This document shows positions 45,123 to 53,014 of a stretch of DNA of 54,340 nucleotides, in pieces (the first letter of the stretch is position 1; each line of letters starts with the position of its first letter). Origin of the DNA: Candidatus Hermodarchaeota archaeon (GTDB taxonomy: Archaea > Asgardarchaeota > Hermodarchaeia > Hermodarchaeales > Hermodarchaeaceae); the NCBI GenBank assembly GCA_016839365.1, contig JAEOUH010000022.1, positions 1-54,340 of the forward strand. The letters are read 5' to 3'. The position numbers were made by a program, and so were the translations under genes. Below the pieces are notes generated by a model that worked only from the letters and a program-made list of their open reading frames with translations, was not told the origin of the DNA and ran no database searches.

Positions 45123-46289
45123 CTACGGGGTTCTACGCTTCCAAAGCAGAAATACTAAAACGACAGAAATACCCAGAATCGTGACTCCCAACATGAAAGG
45201 GAATAGCTGGTCCCACATCGATGCAGGAAGCCTAATTGGATCACCAATGATTGCCGGGTAGATGAACTCATCGAAATATGCATAGTATTCCTCGGAGCCA
45301 TAGGGGGCGGCACCAAAAGCAAGAACAATATCTTCTTGGGGAAGTACAAAAACCCGCATACCCCCTGCACCCCTCATTGAATAACCGGAGATGGGAATAT
45401 CAATCCACCATTGATAGCCATACCCTTCCCCATAGCTAAAGACAAAGTGGGGAATTGTGCACTCCACAATCCATTCATCGGGGAGAAGTTGTGAGGCCCC
45501 CCATGTGCCGTTATTCAGATACAGAAAAGCGATTTTTGCCAAGTCACGTAAGCTCAAGCTCAGACCCGCCATACCTGTCGTGACTCCTTGCGGATCATCA
45601 CCCCATTCGTATGTTGAAATGCCCATGGGTGTGAACAGTCGATTATGCACAAGGGTTTCCATTGACAACCCTGTTGTTTCCGTAATAATTGCCGATAAGA
45701 GATGGCTGCAGCCACCATTGTAATTCCAGAAGTCACCGGGCTCATTCGACATGGGTGAATCGAGGAGATATTGGACCCAATCAGGTTTTGTCCCCAGTCC
45801 AAAATCACTGCGTTCCAAACCAGAGGACATGGTAAGAAGATGCCATATTGACATGGTGGATTTCCAGGGATCCGGGTTTTGAATTGTTCGATTTGGAAAG
45901 TAATCAAGAACGGAATCGTTAACACTGGCCACTAATCCATCTGCTAGAGCTAGCCCAAAGGCAGCAGCTGAGACACTCTTTGTGCAGGAATAAATGCGCC
46001 AGAGGTGATTTGGACTTATTCCCGGGGCGTATGCCTCAAATAGAATATATCCGTTGCGAATGAGAAGGAAACCTTGCACGTTGTCAGTGGAAGATATTGT
46101 GTGCCAGAATGCTTGTAGCAGGGTAGTATTCATTCCTTGTACTTCAGGTTGAACACCGCGCCAACCCGTTGTGGGCCAATAATCTCTTTGGAAATCTGTA
46201 TTGTGTAGGACGCTTGGTTCTGCGCTGATGGCTAGGGGAGTCAAGAGTAGGAAGGTAAACAACAAGAACCATTTTGATTGGAGAACCAT
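45123..46289 (-). CDS. Exported serine hydrolase (class C beta-lactamase-like), C-terminally anchored
   Basis: A 388-residue protein with a signal peptide (WFLLFTFLLLTPLAISA) and a penicillin-binding/beta-lactamase fold: the nucleophile motif is SCTK (YSCTKSVSAAAFG, SxxK), the second motif is YNG in FWNYNGGCSHLLS, and the late strand YGYQWWIDI and SMRGAGGMRVFVLP replace the KTG region. A C-terminal helix (FMLGVTILGISVVLVFLLW) followed by KRRTP should anchor it with the catalytic domain outside. Relatives are esterases, peptidases or D-amino-acid peptidases; archaea lack murein, so a peptide or ester substrate is likely. It lies 53 bases downstream of a protein with the same topology. Confidence 0.88.
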   Translation of the reverse strand: MVLQSKWFLLFTFLLLTPLAISAEPSVLHNTDFQRDYWPTTGWRGVQPEVQGMNTTLLQAFWHTISSTDNVQGFLLIRNGYILFEAYAPGISPNHLWRIYSCTKSVSAAAFGLALADGLVASVNDSVLDYFPNRTIQNPDPWKSTMSIWHLLTMSSGLERSDFGLGTKPDWVQYLLDSPMSNEPGDFWNYNGGCSHLLSAIITETTGLSMETLVHNRLFTPMGISTYEWGDDPQGVTTGMAGLSLSLRDLAKIAFLYLNNGTWGASQLLPDEWIVECTIPHFVFSYGEGYGYQWWIDIPISGYSMRGAGGMRVFVLPQEDIVLAFGAAPYGSEEYYAYFDEFIYPAIIGDPIRLPASMWDQLFPFMLGVTILGISVVLVFLLWKRRTP

Positions 46290-46342
46290 TATTGAATCCG
46301 ACCAAAGGGTGAATGACTATTCGATTTTTGGTATTTTTCTAT

Positions 46343-47329
46343 TTATGGACAACGTATGGCTATTTGCCATCGTTTCCGTGTTCGAAGATCAATGGCAAGC
46401 AGTACAACAAAGAGTACCACAAAGCTACCTCCAATTAGGGCTAGAATTCCCATGTACAGTTCGAGGGGCATTCCGGGAGAAGTGTTAACGAGCCAACTAG
46501 ATACTTTGTACATCAGATTCCATTCAGAATCAGGATCTTGGAGATTCTGGTATGTGGGCCAGTGGGTAATGTGATCTTGGCTCAGCCCATCTCGATCGTT
46601 TCCTTCTTCGAACTCAGTGTGTGGGCTAGACAACATCACAGTTCCTTGTCCATATCGGAAGGCAATCACCCCGAGTAATTCAGTATCAGCATAGGACAGT
46701 ATTGGGATAATGTTGGTATTGTCGTGGAATTCGAAGTAGGATGCCCCCGAGGTGAAGACCATATAGGAAGGTGGTTCTTCTGAGAGGTCTGGACCAGTGA
46801 ACGCTTGGTTCACGCGCATCTCTGTAATTTTAAGTTCACCAGTATGATGATCATGACATTGAACGCCTGAAGGACCAACATAATGCAAAGTGGCATCAAT
46901 TATTCCTAAACTGGTGACAACAAATACCGTGCCGTGGCAGACACTGAACAAAGATCCACCAGTGGCTAAGAATTGTCGGATACGTTCCTTTCCCAATGGT
47001 GCTAATTCGCGTTGATAGGCGCTAGGGGCGAATGCCGGTAAGACGAGAAGATCGAAATAGCGTAGGGCACCCTGCTGGATGGCAGTACCATTGAGATGTT
47101 CTACCGTGGCATTCATCCACCGGAACATATGCGAACAAGCCGTGAAGCTATAGTTGTCATTCCGTTGCACATCATAGATAGCTACACGCGCCTGAGTCAT
47201 ATCAGGAGAAGATTGGGCCAAGGTGTCACTAGAATCAAACGGCAATACTGAGGGAGCAACAGCCACCATCAGCAGAAGAAAGAGTAGTAAAGTGCTTTTC
47301 CTTAGTAGCCACGGAATATAACTTGGCAA
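46343..47329 (-). CDS. Exported BPL_N / class I glutamine-amidotransferase-like protein, membrane-anchored
   Basis: A 328-residue protein: a signal peptide (STLLLFLLLMVAVAPSVLPF), an extracellular GATase-like (BPL_N/DJ-1 superfamily) domain of about 45-285 (ARVAIYDVQ, FDLLVLPAFAP, the elbow GGSLFSVCHGTVFVV with a candidate nucleophile Cys, and GQGTVMLSSPHTEFE), then a C-terminal helix (LYMGILALIGGSFVVLFVVL) and a basic end. HDHHTGEL could bind a metal. The TTG start lacks a clear ribosome-binding site. The topology mirrors the serine hydrolase downstream, so the pair may act together at the cell surface; this is inferred. Confidence 0.75.
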   Translation of the reverse strand: MPSYIPWLLRKSTLLLFLLLMVAVAPSVLPFDSSDTLAQSSPDMTQARVAIYDVQRNDNYSFTACSHMFRWMNATVEHLNGTAIQQGALRYFDLLVLPAFAPSAYQRELAPLGKERIRQFLATGGSLFSVCHGTVFVVTSLGIIDATLHYVGPSGVQCHDHHTGELKITEMRVNQAFTGPDLSEEPPSYMVFTSGASYFEFHDNTNIIPILSYADTELLGVIAFRYGQGTVMLSSPHTEFEEGNDRDGLSQDHITHWPTYQNLQDPDSEWNLMYKVSSWLVNTSPGMPLELYMGILALIGGSFVVLFVVLLAIDLRTRKRWQIAIRCP

Positions 47330-47488
47330 TGTTCAAAATCTCCTTGAAGTAGTCTTATGAAAAAAACCGTAGAAGGGTGATTTATGGTCTTGGATACCGG
47401 CTAGGGAGAAAATTCTGAAAACAAACCTAGCTATTGCATCTTTTATGAACCTAATAATTCAGAAAACGACAGTTTCCATCATATTGGT

Positions 47489-48064
47489 TTAGCAGAGGAA
47501 TTCGGATTTTAAGAGGCCAAAAAAGACAAGACCGTAACGGGATCCGTTTTCAATTCGTGCTTCCCGAAAATGACCCTCTCGTTTAAACCCAAGTCGTTCG
47601 GCGAGTTTGATGCTTCGCAAATTTGTATCGCGTGTAATCACGATAACTTTGTGAGCTTGTAAATTGTTGAAGAGGAATGTTAGAGAACGGTTTGCGGCTT
47701 CGGTAGCCAAGCCTTTTCCGAGAACTCCTGCATCAAGGAACCAACCAAGTTCAAAGGAAGGTACATTCCATTGATTCGGCTCGATCCAAATCTCACCAAT
47801 ATAGAGGGAATCTTTCTTCCTCCAGATACCCATGACAAATCTTTTCCTATCCTCCCACTCCTCAGCGTGTTGGCGAACCTTGACCTCTGCGGCATCAATG
47901 TCTTTGATTTTCGCAACCTCTTCCACATTCGGGAGGAGAAACTGCCGATTGTTATTCCTTTCCAGTAAAGCAAGGAGCGCTTTTCCATCTCCCGCTTTAT
48001 ATTTCCTGACAAGGAGCCTGCCTGTTTCTAAGGACTCAGAAAGCTTCGGATATGCCGGATCCAT
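47489..48064 (-). CDS. GNAT-family N-acetyltransferase (RimJ/RimL type)
   Basis: A 191-residue acetyltransferase of the Acetyltransf_3 group. It begins with the typical LETGRLLVRKYKAGDGKALL, has the core strands YIGEIWIEPNQWNVPSFELG and the acetyl-CoA loop GVLGKGLATEAANRSLTFLF, and ends KLAERLGFKREGHFREARI. Family members acetylate ribosomal protein N-termini, small molecules or antibiotics; the substrate here is unknown. It lies 23 bases upstream of the following position of the VOC gene end on the same strand, so the VOC protein and the GNAT probably share a transcript. Confidence 0.88.
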   Translation of the reverse strand: MDPAYPKLSESLETGRLLVRKYKAGDGKALLALLERNNNRQFLLPNVEEVAKIKDIDAAEVKVRQHAEEWEDRKRFVMGIWRKKDSLYIGEIWIEPNQWNVPSFELGWFLDAGVLGKGLATEAANRSLTFLFNNLQAHKVIVITRDTNLRSIKLAERLGFKREGHFREARIENGSRYGLVFFGLLKSEFLC

Positions 48065-48087
48065 TAATCATCCCTGGCAAAAGGTGA

Positions 48088-48459
48088 TTATTTTGCCGTC
48101 GAGTCGTACTGCATCATCCCCATAAGGTTTCCTTCAGTGTCTTTGAAGTAAACGTAATAGCCCACACCGGGAATAGTGATTTTTTCACCGATTATGGTGC
48201 CGTTGTTGGCTTTGATGAGCTTGATGTATTTGTCGATGTCTTCAACACCGATTACGTTGACCGTGGCTCCTTCTGGGAAATCCTCGCGCCGGGCAAATGA
48301 TCCATTAATCCCAGGCTCTGCATCATCACCTGTGATTAAGAACCAATGGTCGACTGGACCTTTCCATTTTTCAACCTTCCAGCCAAAGACGGTTTGATAA
48401 AACGCTGTTATCCGTTTGATATCATCAGCTGGAATCTCAAAATCGATAACTCTGGGCAT
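48088..48459 (-). CDS. VOC (glyoxalase/bleomycin-resistance) superfamily protein
   Basis: A 123-residue one-domain VOC protein: two beta-alpha-beta-beta-beta units starting with RVIDFEIPADDIKRITAFYQ and ending with YYVYFKDTEGNLMGMMQYD. The position normally holding a metal-binding His near the start is Asp/Glu (IDFEIP), and the final Glu is replaced by Met/Gln, so metal use is uncertain. The ATG at 48459 matches the usual family N-terminus; upstream in-frame starts add up to 16 residues. Co-directional with the GNAT gene. Confidence 0.82.
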   Translation of the reverse strand: MPRVIDFEIPADDIKRITAFYQTVFGWKVEKWKGPVDHWFLITGDDAEPGINGSFARREDFPEGATVNVIGVEDIDKYIKLIKANNGTIIGEKITIPGVGYYVYFKDTEGNLMGMMQYDSTAK

Positions 48460-48533
48460 TACAAACCACATCCAAGTAGTGTATGAGGATTCTATTCTAA
48501 GTATCAACTATAGTATGTACCGGTCCCGGCATT

Positions 48534-49340
48534 CTATTGTGTCTTACGGGCGTAGCGGCTTTGATGTGGGATTTTTCCTACAGGAGAAAGATAGACCACG
48601 AATTCATCATTTCCATCTAACTCGAGTAACTCATCAAGCGCCTTTTGATCATATGCGGCAATGGCACACGTTCCTGCCCCTATTACCTCACAAGCTAGGT
48701 AGAGATTTTGGCAGATATGTCCGGCTTCAATTGCAGTCCCTTTGTGTGCAGCGACACTATACCGCCATTCGATTCGATATGGAATTACTGCCCAAATAAA
48801 CACCACCGCCGCACGGGCGACAAAGTTCTGTCTCAGACAGATGTTACTTAGCTGGGTTGCAAGATCAGGTTTCGCTGGAGAGAGGAATAGGAGTTTGTGT
48901 TCAAGAGCAAGGTACCGGTACATCCCAGGTTGAAGCCCAGACACGTGAAAGACCACTAGATAGGTTTCATATGGATGCCGGGATCCACCTGAAGGAACCG
49001 TTCGTTTTGTGGTTTTGATTCGCCCATGTCTACTATCAATCGCTACTTTATGGATTCCTTGGGTTACCCAGAGCAAAAACGAAAGTTCTTCGAGAGAAAG
49101 GGGCTCTTTAATATATCCACGATGACTTTTGCGACGGTTTATTGCCTCAAGCAATGGGATTGGGAACAAATCAAAATCTTGCGGGGCGACTAAGTCAATC
49201 ATCTGTGAAGCTTTCGAAAAGGGTTTCTGGAATGGAGGCGGAGGTAGACCCTTTTGTTGATCTGTAATGATATCGGGAGTTGATGTCCAATCATGTGCTT
49301 TGAGAAATTTACGACCTGCGTCCATCATTGATATCGCCAT
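48534..49340 (-). CDS. SagB/ThcOx-type nitroreductase-fold dehydrogenase
   Basis: A 268-residue FMN oxidoreductase. INRRKSHRGY is the FMN-binding start of the nitroreductase fold, RTVPSGGSRHPYETYLVV is the SagB-type Ser/His segment, and GTAIEAGHICQNLYLACEVIG plus the final YLSPVGKI complete the domain. Stand-alone SagB-like proteins without an azoline-peptide cluster are common in archaea and have unknown substrates; no YcaO or precursor peptide is visible here. The ATG at 49340 lies about 37 bases from the TATA-like box at 49372-49384, giving a very short leader; an upstream TTG/ATG frame would overlap that promoter and is unlikely. Confidence 0.85.
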   Translation of the reverse strand: MAISMMDAGRKFLKAHDWTSTPDIITDQQKGLPPPPFQKPFSKASQMIDLVAPQDFDLFPIPLLEAINRRKSHRGYIKEPLSLEELSFLLWVTQGIHKVAIDSRHGRIKTTKRTVPSGGSRHPYETYLVVFHVSGLQPGMYRYLALEHKLLFLSPAKPDLATQLSNICLRQNFVARAAVVFIWAVIPYRIEWRYSVAAHKGTAIEAGHICQNLYLACEVIGAGTCAIAAYDQKALDELLELDGNDEFVVYLSPVGKIPHQSRYARKTQ

Positions 49341-49371
49341 CGTTCTTTTGTTATCGGTTATTTGTGAGAAG

Positions 49372-49384
49372 AAAAATAAATAAT
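49372..49384. promoter_or_regulatory. AT-rich box between divergent genes, possible bidirectional TATA
   Basis: AAAAATAAATAAT lies 32 bases from the SagB-like start and 40 bases from the plus-strand 89-residue gene. Read on the minus strand it is ATTATTTATTTTT, a good TATA element. No second AT-rich box is visible in the 83 bases between the two genes, so both may use it. Confidence 0.45.
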
Positions 49385-49423
49385 GAGTACCCTGATGCAA
49401 AGTGATCTGGAGCATTAAACTAC

Positions 49424-49693
49424 ATGATACCATTCTCTGAAGTTTGGGAACGTATCGCTGAAAACGCAGGTAAGGTTTTCTACACCAAGAAGCGATTGAA
49501 ATTCACCTACAGCTTGAACGAAGACGCACTCATCACGGATCAAACTGAGTACCCATTAACCCGTAGGGAGGTAATGGCGGCTTTCCGACATGTCCCCCTT
49601 AAAGGACCCGGAGAGCTTACAGGTCTCGTTCACGGAAAAGATTACATTTGGGCTATCCTGCATGACAAACGTATCCGTCAGCAAGACTGGTAA
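49424..49693 (+). CDS. Conserved-looking small protein, unknown function
   Basis: An 89-residue soluble protein with a regular pattern (FSEVWERIAENAGKVFYTKK, then FTYSLNEDALITDQTEYPLT, then REVMAAFRHVPLKGPGELTG). It ends AILHDKRIRQQDW. The composition and codon use are those of a real gene, it has a possible promoter 40 bases upstream, and a T-run follows the stop. I do not recognise a family. It is divergent from the SagB-like gene. Confidence 0.7.
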   Translation: MIPFSEVWERIAENAGKVFYTKKRLKFTYSLNEDALITDQTEYPLTRREVMAAFRHVPLKGPGELTGLVHGKDYIWAILHDKRIRQQDW

Positions 49694-49695
49694 GC

Positions 49696-49711
49696 TTTTT
49701 TTGTTATTTTA
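49696..49711 (+). terminator. T-run terminator after the 89-residue gene
   Basis: The stop codon is followed at once by gcTTTTTTTgTTATTTT, a typical archaeal oligo-T termination signal without a hairpin. Confidence 0.55.
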
Positions 49712-49768
49712 CAACTGAACAAATTTTTAACAGGTTTTTTATCACATCATTAAGGTATGAAGATATAG

Positions 49769-50548
49769 GTGAGATTTTTGGGACTCGTAAGAACCCCTGA
49801 AGAGTTGAAAAAACGCAAGCAGCATTACGCCGAAGGTTCGATGGTCTGTGACACAAAGATGGTCTTTGCTTCATTCCTCACTGATCCCAAAGTTGTAAAA
49901 CGCGTATTACCCCCACCCCTCGAACCTACACCGCTCCCAACCGGCTTAGTCTATGTTGCAGAATTCGGGAAAGCTAATTTTAGCGAACCTTACAATGAAG
50001 CAGCAGTTTTTCTCTCGGCCCAATACAAAGGCGTGATTGGGAACTATTGTATATCGATGCCAGTCAACCTAGATACACCCATGTGGCTAGGCCGAGAAAA
50101 TCAAGGATACCCAAAGAAAATCGCCGAATTCATTGCTGTCGAAGAACGTGGTAACTATGTGACCGGCACTTGTGTCCGACGTGGTAAACGCATCATTACG
50201 CTTACGCTTCAACTCGAAGGTCCCTTGAAACAGGAACTCCCCAAAACCGCTACTTATAACATAAAAGCCGTCCCTAGTGTGACCGGTGAAGGGTTCGAGT
50301 ATCCTCCTGTGCTTATCCGCCTGGAAAACGACTTTCGTTGGAATACTCCGGAAATCGGTAAAGGACGTCTCACCTTTGGGAAATCAACATATGACCCAAT
50401 CTACGAAATTCCTGTGAAAGAAGTAATTCTAGCAGGATATGGTAGCCACATCGAAATCTGGACTCAACCCGGAGAAGTCGTAGCCGAACTTGATCCACTC
50501 GAATACGAAGCCTATTTCTGGAACAAACAAGATTGGGAATTGGATTGA
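49769..50548 (+). CDS. Acetoacetate decarboxylase family protein
   Basis: A 259-residue ADC-fold protein. The Schiff-base lysine pair is kept: GRENQGYPKKIAEF (K116, K117), matching RExxGxPKK of acetoacetate decarboxylase, where the first Lys is the nucleophile and the second lowers its pKa. The rest follows the family (YNEAAVFLSAQYKG near residue 75, IEIWTQPGEVV at the end). The true substrate may differ, since many ADC-like enzymes act on other beta-keto acids or as aldolase-dehydratases. A TTTTTTATC element about 30 bases before the GTG suggests a leaderless mRNA; a TTG three codons later (GGTGA upstream) is an alternative start. Confidence 0.85.
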   Translation: MRFLGLVRTPEELKKRKQHYAEGSMVCDTKMVFASFLTDPKVVKRVLPPPLEPTPLPTGLVYVAEFGKANFSEPYNEAAVFLSAQYKGVIGNYCISMPVNLDTPMWLGRENQGYPKKIAEFIAVEERGNYVTGTCVRRGKRIITLTLQLEGPLKQELPKTATYNIKAVPSVTGEGFEYPPVLIRLENDFRWNTPEIGKGRLTFGKSTYDPIYEIPVKEVILAGYGSHIEIWTQPGEVVAELDPLEYEAYFWNKQDWELD

Positions 50549-50638
50549 TAGAAGCGGCAAAGGATGCCTTCCTTTTTCAATGACAGGAAACCAATTGCTA
50601 ATTTTATTCGGAGAGAGATGCTACCAGCATCCCGGTGA

Positions 50639-51037
50639 TTACCGCGCTTCGATGAGAGGCTGAAATTTCTGATAAAAGGAAAGATCTAAGATAAACAAGA
50701 ACGCCCCCTGGATAATGATTCCAATTCCATTACCAAGCATGAATTGGTCAACCCACAAGAACACAACCAATAACACACCGACCAACATGTACCCAATATC
50801 CAAGAAGACATTGATGCGAAGAAACCGAGCCACCTTATCAGCAGATTGCTCCTTTTGCCGGAAGATACCGACCAACGCGATGATAATGTCGATGATACCC
50901 CACAACAGAGCTTGGAGACCAACACCTTGCAGCAGGCTAACGGGCACCAGAAGGAGAATCACACCCACGATAATGCTAGCAATGCTCCAAGCGATTAACG
51001 CCCTTCCCAACTGACGAGCCAGCCTCGTTGTTTCCAT
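50639..51037 (-). CDS. Small four-helix membrane protein
   Basis: A 132-residue protein. An N-terminal basic segment (METTRLARQLGRAL) precedes four hydrophobic helices, with RQKEQSADKVARFLRIN as the central cytoplasmic loop. The pattern resembles bacterial and archaeal small integral proteins annotated as DUF families, but I cannot name one. The ATG at 51037 has GGAGG ten bases upstream; the frame is open for 31 further codons without a better start. The gene converges on the acetoacetate-decarboxylase-like gene. Confidence 0.75.
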   Translation of the reverse strand: METTRLARQLGRALIAWSIASIIVGVILLLVPVSLLQGVGLQALLWGIIDIIIALVGIFRQKEQSADKVARFLRINVFLDIGYMLVGVLLVVFLWVDQFMLGNGIGIIIQGAFLFILDLSFYQKFQPLIEAR

Positions 51038-51121
51038 ATTCGTACAACCTCCAGATACCAAGTCTAAGGATAGGAGGTTATGATTCGGGAATAAAATCCG
51101 TTTCGAATACACTAACAAAAC

Positions 51122-51262
51122 TTGCTTCACACCGCTTACCAGGGACCATTGATTTGTGTAATTCTAGGAGTGGTGCTAACAGGAAGTATAATCCTAAATG
51201 TGTATCAGTATAGAAGTCACAAAAGAAAGCTTCCGAATCAAAAGACCAAAGAAGCGGAATAA
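51122..51262 (+). CDS. Possible single-helix membrane micro-protein
   Basis: A 46-codon frame in an otherwise empty 318-base gap. It reads one hydrophobic helix (LICVILGVVLTGSIILNVYQ) followed by a basic, hydrophilic tail (YRSHKRKLPNQKTKEAE). The start would be TTG and there is no ribosome-binding site, so it may also be the remaining C-terminal anchor of a lost gene. Weakly supported. Confidence 0.25.
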   Translation: MLHTAYQGPLICVILGVVLTGSIILNVYQYRSHKRKLPNQKTKEAE

Positions 51263-51355
51263 TCGTGACTGACTAATTCAATCTCATTTATCAAACAAAA
51301 GCTCCAACAAACAATCTATTCAGTCCCGATGAAATAATCCATGGTGACCTTACTT

Positions 51356-51994
51356 TTAGGGTAAAGCCGTGCCAAAATGGTACTTCTCTAATTCCATTTC
51401 CACCACACTCAATTGTGGGTGGAGCAACGCCTTGGCATCGGACAACTCCTTCACTAATCCTTGGGCTAACGCGTTCTGGAGCCCTTGAGACGCTTTCCGC
51501 AACAGGGATAAACGCAAATCCTTCCCCGTCATCCCACGCACGGCATGATACGTCTGATCAAGAATCGTGTCGACAGATGCAGCTATCCGACTAATGAGGA
51601 TCGAATTTCCAAACTCATCAACCGGCTCAACTTGCGACTTTTCAAAGGCTTTCAACGTCACCTTATCATCCATAATACCATGCATAATCACATAAGCGGC
51701 AAAAAATTGAGTTTGCCCTGTAGGATCAAACGCATCCAACATCCGCAAATCCTCCTCTAGATCCGCAACCAGCCTTCGCCAATCCTTCAACACTGCCTTC
51801 CGCGTTGTCTCCTCTGCGGTCACAAACTCCCGAATTTGCGGTAAGAATCCCGCAGCTACACGAGCCACAAACCGCTGGTATTCTTTCGGCTGTCTGGCAA
51901 ACGTTCTCCCCCGAAACCGCTGTTTTCGACCTTGTTTCCAATCCTGAATTAACCCATTAATCTGTTCATATGACACTGATTCATTCCCACTCAT
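51356..51994 (-). CDS. Hypothetical helical protein
   Basis: A 212-residue, all-helical soluble protein. The N-terminus is basic (WKQGRKQRFRGRTFARQPKE), then helices with Arg and Leu heptads (LRLSLLRKASQGLQNALAQG). It contains no Cys and no obvious catalytic motif. Codon use is normal. The ATG at 51994 is chosen; a GTG three codons upstream is equally possible. I do not recognise the family; its neighbours give no functional hint. Confidence 0.65.
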   Translation of the reverse strand: MSGNESVSYEQINGLIQDWKQGRKQRFRGRTFARQPKEYQRFVARVAAGFLPQIREFVTAEETTRKAVLKDWRRLVADLEEDLRMLDAFDPTGQTQFFAAYVIMHGIMDDKVTLKAFEKSQVEPVDEFGNSILISRIAASVDTILDQTYHAVRGMTGKDLRLSLLRKASQGLQNALAQGLVKELSDAKALLHPQLSVVEMELEKYHFGTALP

Positions 51995-52197
51995 TCTTCG
52001 CACTCAACCTTTTTAGAATAGGGTAAGACGGCAAGTGTGCGCCCATTCCTCAAGGAAATCTTAACCTTCATTACATTCAGGAAAAAGCAGAAACTACAAC
52101 CTGTATACTTATACACGAGCTAATTTTCTTAGTCAGTCCTTCGAATGAGAAAATACACAATGGAAGTGTTTTTTTTCTTACAATTCATTACCTCTTA

Positions 52198-52356
52198 ATG
52201 AAGACCATGACAGACAAGGACTTAACTAAACGTCGTTATCATCGATACGCCCGCTCCAACCGCCCAGACAAACGAAAAGTGACTGGCGAAGAACGGCTCG
52301 AAAATACCCGAACCAAATATCGACCCGTAACCTATCGAACCGGTCGTTGGGCATAA
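52198..52356 (+). CDS. 52-residue Arg/Lys-rich small protein
   Basis: A short frame with strongly basic composition: LTKRRYHRYARSNRPDKRKV in the middle and YRPVTYRTGRWA at the end, with a predicted very high pI. Codons are C/G-rich at the third position (CGC, TCC, AAC), like the coding DNA around it and unlike the AT-rich flanks. A second ATG is three codons in. No ribosome-binding site is seen; a leaderless mRNA is possible. It could be a nucleic-acid-binding or ribosome-associated peptide; this is inference. Confidence 0.5.
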   Translation: MKTMTDKDLTKRRYHRYARSNRPDKRKVTGEERLENTRTKYRPVTYRTGRWA

Positions 52357-52405
52357 CCGTACTCCAACACTATGCATCCTTATTTTTCGACTGTAGAGCA
52401 TTAAT

Positions 52406-52597
52406 ATGCTAGAATATATTCAACTAATACCTAGGGTATCAGTTGGAGAGAAGCGACGCCATGCACCCAAAAAAACCAGACGATATGTTGTCGTCCTCAT
52501 CGTCGCCATAGTCATAATCCTCGTGTTTGTAGTAATCAGCTATAACATATTAGGACCTATGTTCTGCCAGTCACCGTGTGAATGGGTCGTGACCTGA
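52406..52597 (+). CDS. Small single-helix membrane protein, frame continues past its stop
   Basis: A 63-residue frame: a basic segment (GEKRRHAPKKTRRY), one hydrophobic helix (VVVLIVAIVIILVFVVISYN) and a Cys-containing outer end (MFCQSPCEWVVT) closed by TGA. The basic side before the helix predicts a cytoplasmic N-terminus. The same frame continues beyond this TGA with coding-like sequence (next entry). No ribosome-binding site is evident. Confidence 0.45.
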   Translation: MLEYIQLIPRVSVGEKRRHAPKKTRRYVVVLIVAIVIILVFVVISYNILGPMFCQSPCEWVVT

Positions 52598-52744
52598 GGG
52601 AGTGGGTTCTGTGACTGCACTCCGAGACCCCCATGACCACCTGAGATAACCGGACTCCCCGAAGGCATCCCTGGCTACCCGGGGGAAGCCGCACTTTTGG
52701 GAATCCTGGTCGCAGTAGTCTTCGCCGTAACGATTTGCCACTGA
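52598..52744 (+). pseudogene. In-frame continuation with a second TGA and a C-terminal membrane anchor
   Basis: After the TGA at 52595, the same frame reads GSGFCDCTPRPP, a second TGA at 52634, then PPEITGLPEGIPGYPGEAAL and LGILVAVVFAVTICH to a third TGA at 52742. The Pro-rich linker, the IPGYP turn and the final hydrophobic helix look like the C-terminal anchor of an archaeal surface protein. It is probably a gene broken by two point mutations to TGA; recoding cannot be excluded from sequence alone. Confidence 0.4.
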
Positions 52745-52853
52745 AAACAGTAAAACATGATCTGTTACTATCCAGAGCTCATCCAGATAAAAGAACCTTC
52801 TCAAAGGGATCAAGTAATTAAAAGACAGTAGTATACTTTGATGAATTCTGTCC

Positions 52854-52888
52854 ATCTGCGAATATTATCATATTTGCAGATTTTTCTC
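52854..52888 (+). terminator. 12-bp stem-loop followed by a T-run
   Basis: ATCTGCGAATAT and ATATTTGCAGAT pair over 12 bases with one G-T wobble around the loop TATC, followed by TTTTCTC. It lies about 110 bases after the last TGA of the membrane frame upstream and has the shape of an intrinsic terminator. It is symmetric enough to serve as a protein-binding palindrome instead. Confidence 0.55.
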
Positions 52889-52949
52889 AGGTCGATACGT
52901 CTTAACTGGGAATATATGATGATAATGGAACATATGTCAGATTACAAGT

Positions 52950-52983
52950 AAAAAGAAAGAAAGGTGCCCCCAATGGAGACACC
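52950..52983 (-). terminator. 9-bp stem-loop with T-rich tail after the small membrane gene
   Basis: On the minus strand GGTGTCTCC pairs with GGGGGCACC (two G-U wobbles) around ATT, followed by TTTCTTTCTTTTT. It lies 31 bases after the stop of the membrane protein gene that ends at 53015 and fits an intrinsic terminator. Confidence 0.6.
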
Positions 52984-53014
52984 CGTAAATTTTGCTAAGA
53001 TAACATAAGTTTGT

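Noticed and set aside
52595..52636. Selenocysteine insertion at the two TGA codons
   Set aside because: No SECIS-like structure or known selenoprotein motif was recognised; a pseudogene is simpler, so recoding is only mentioned as open.
52571..52855. Minus-strand 94-codon frame
   Set aside because: It is antisense to the membrane-anchor sequence, and its composition is irregular with no motif or ribosome-binding site.
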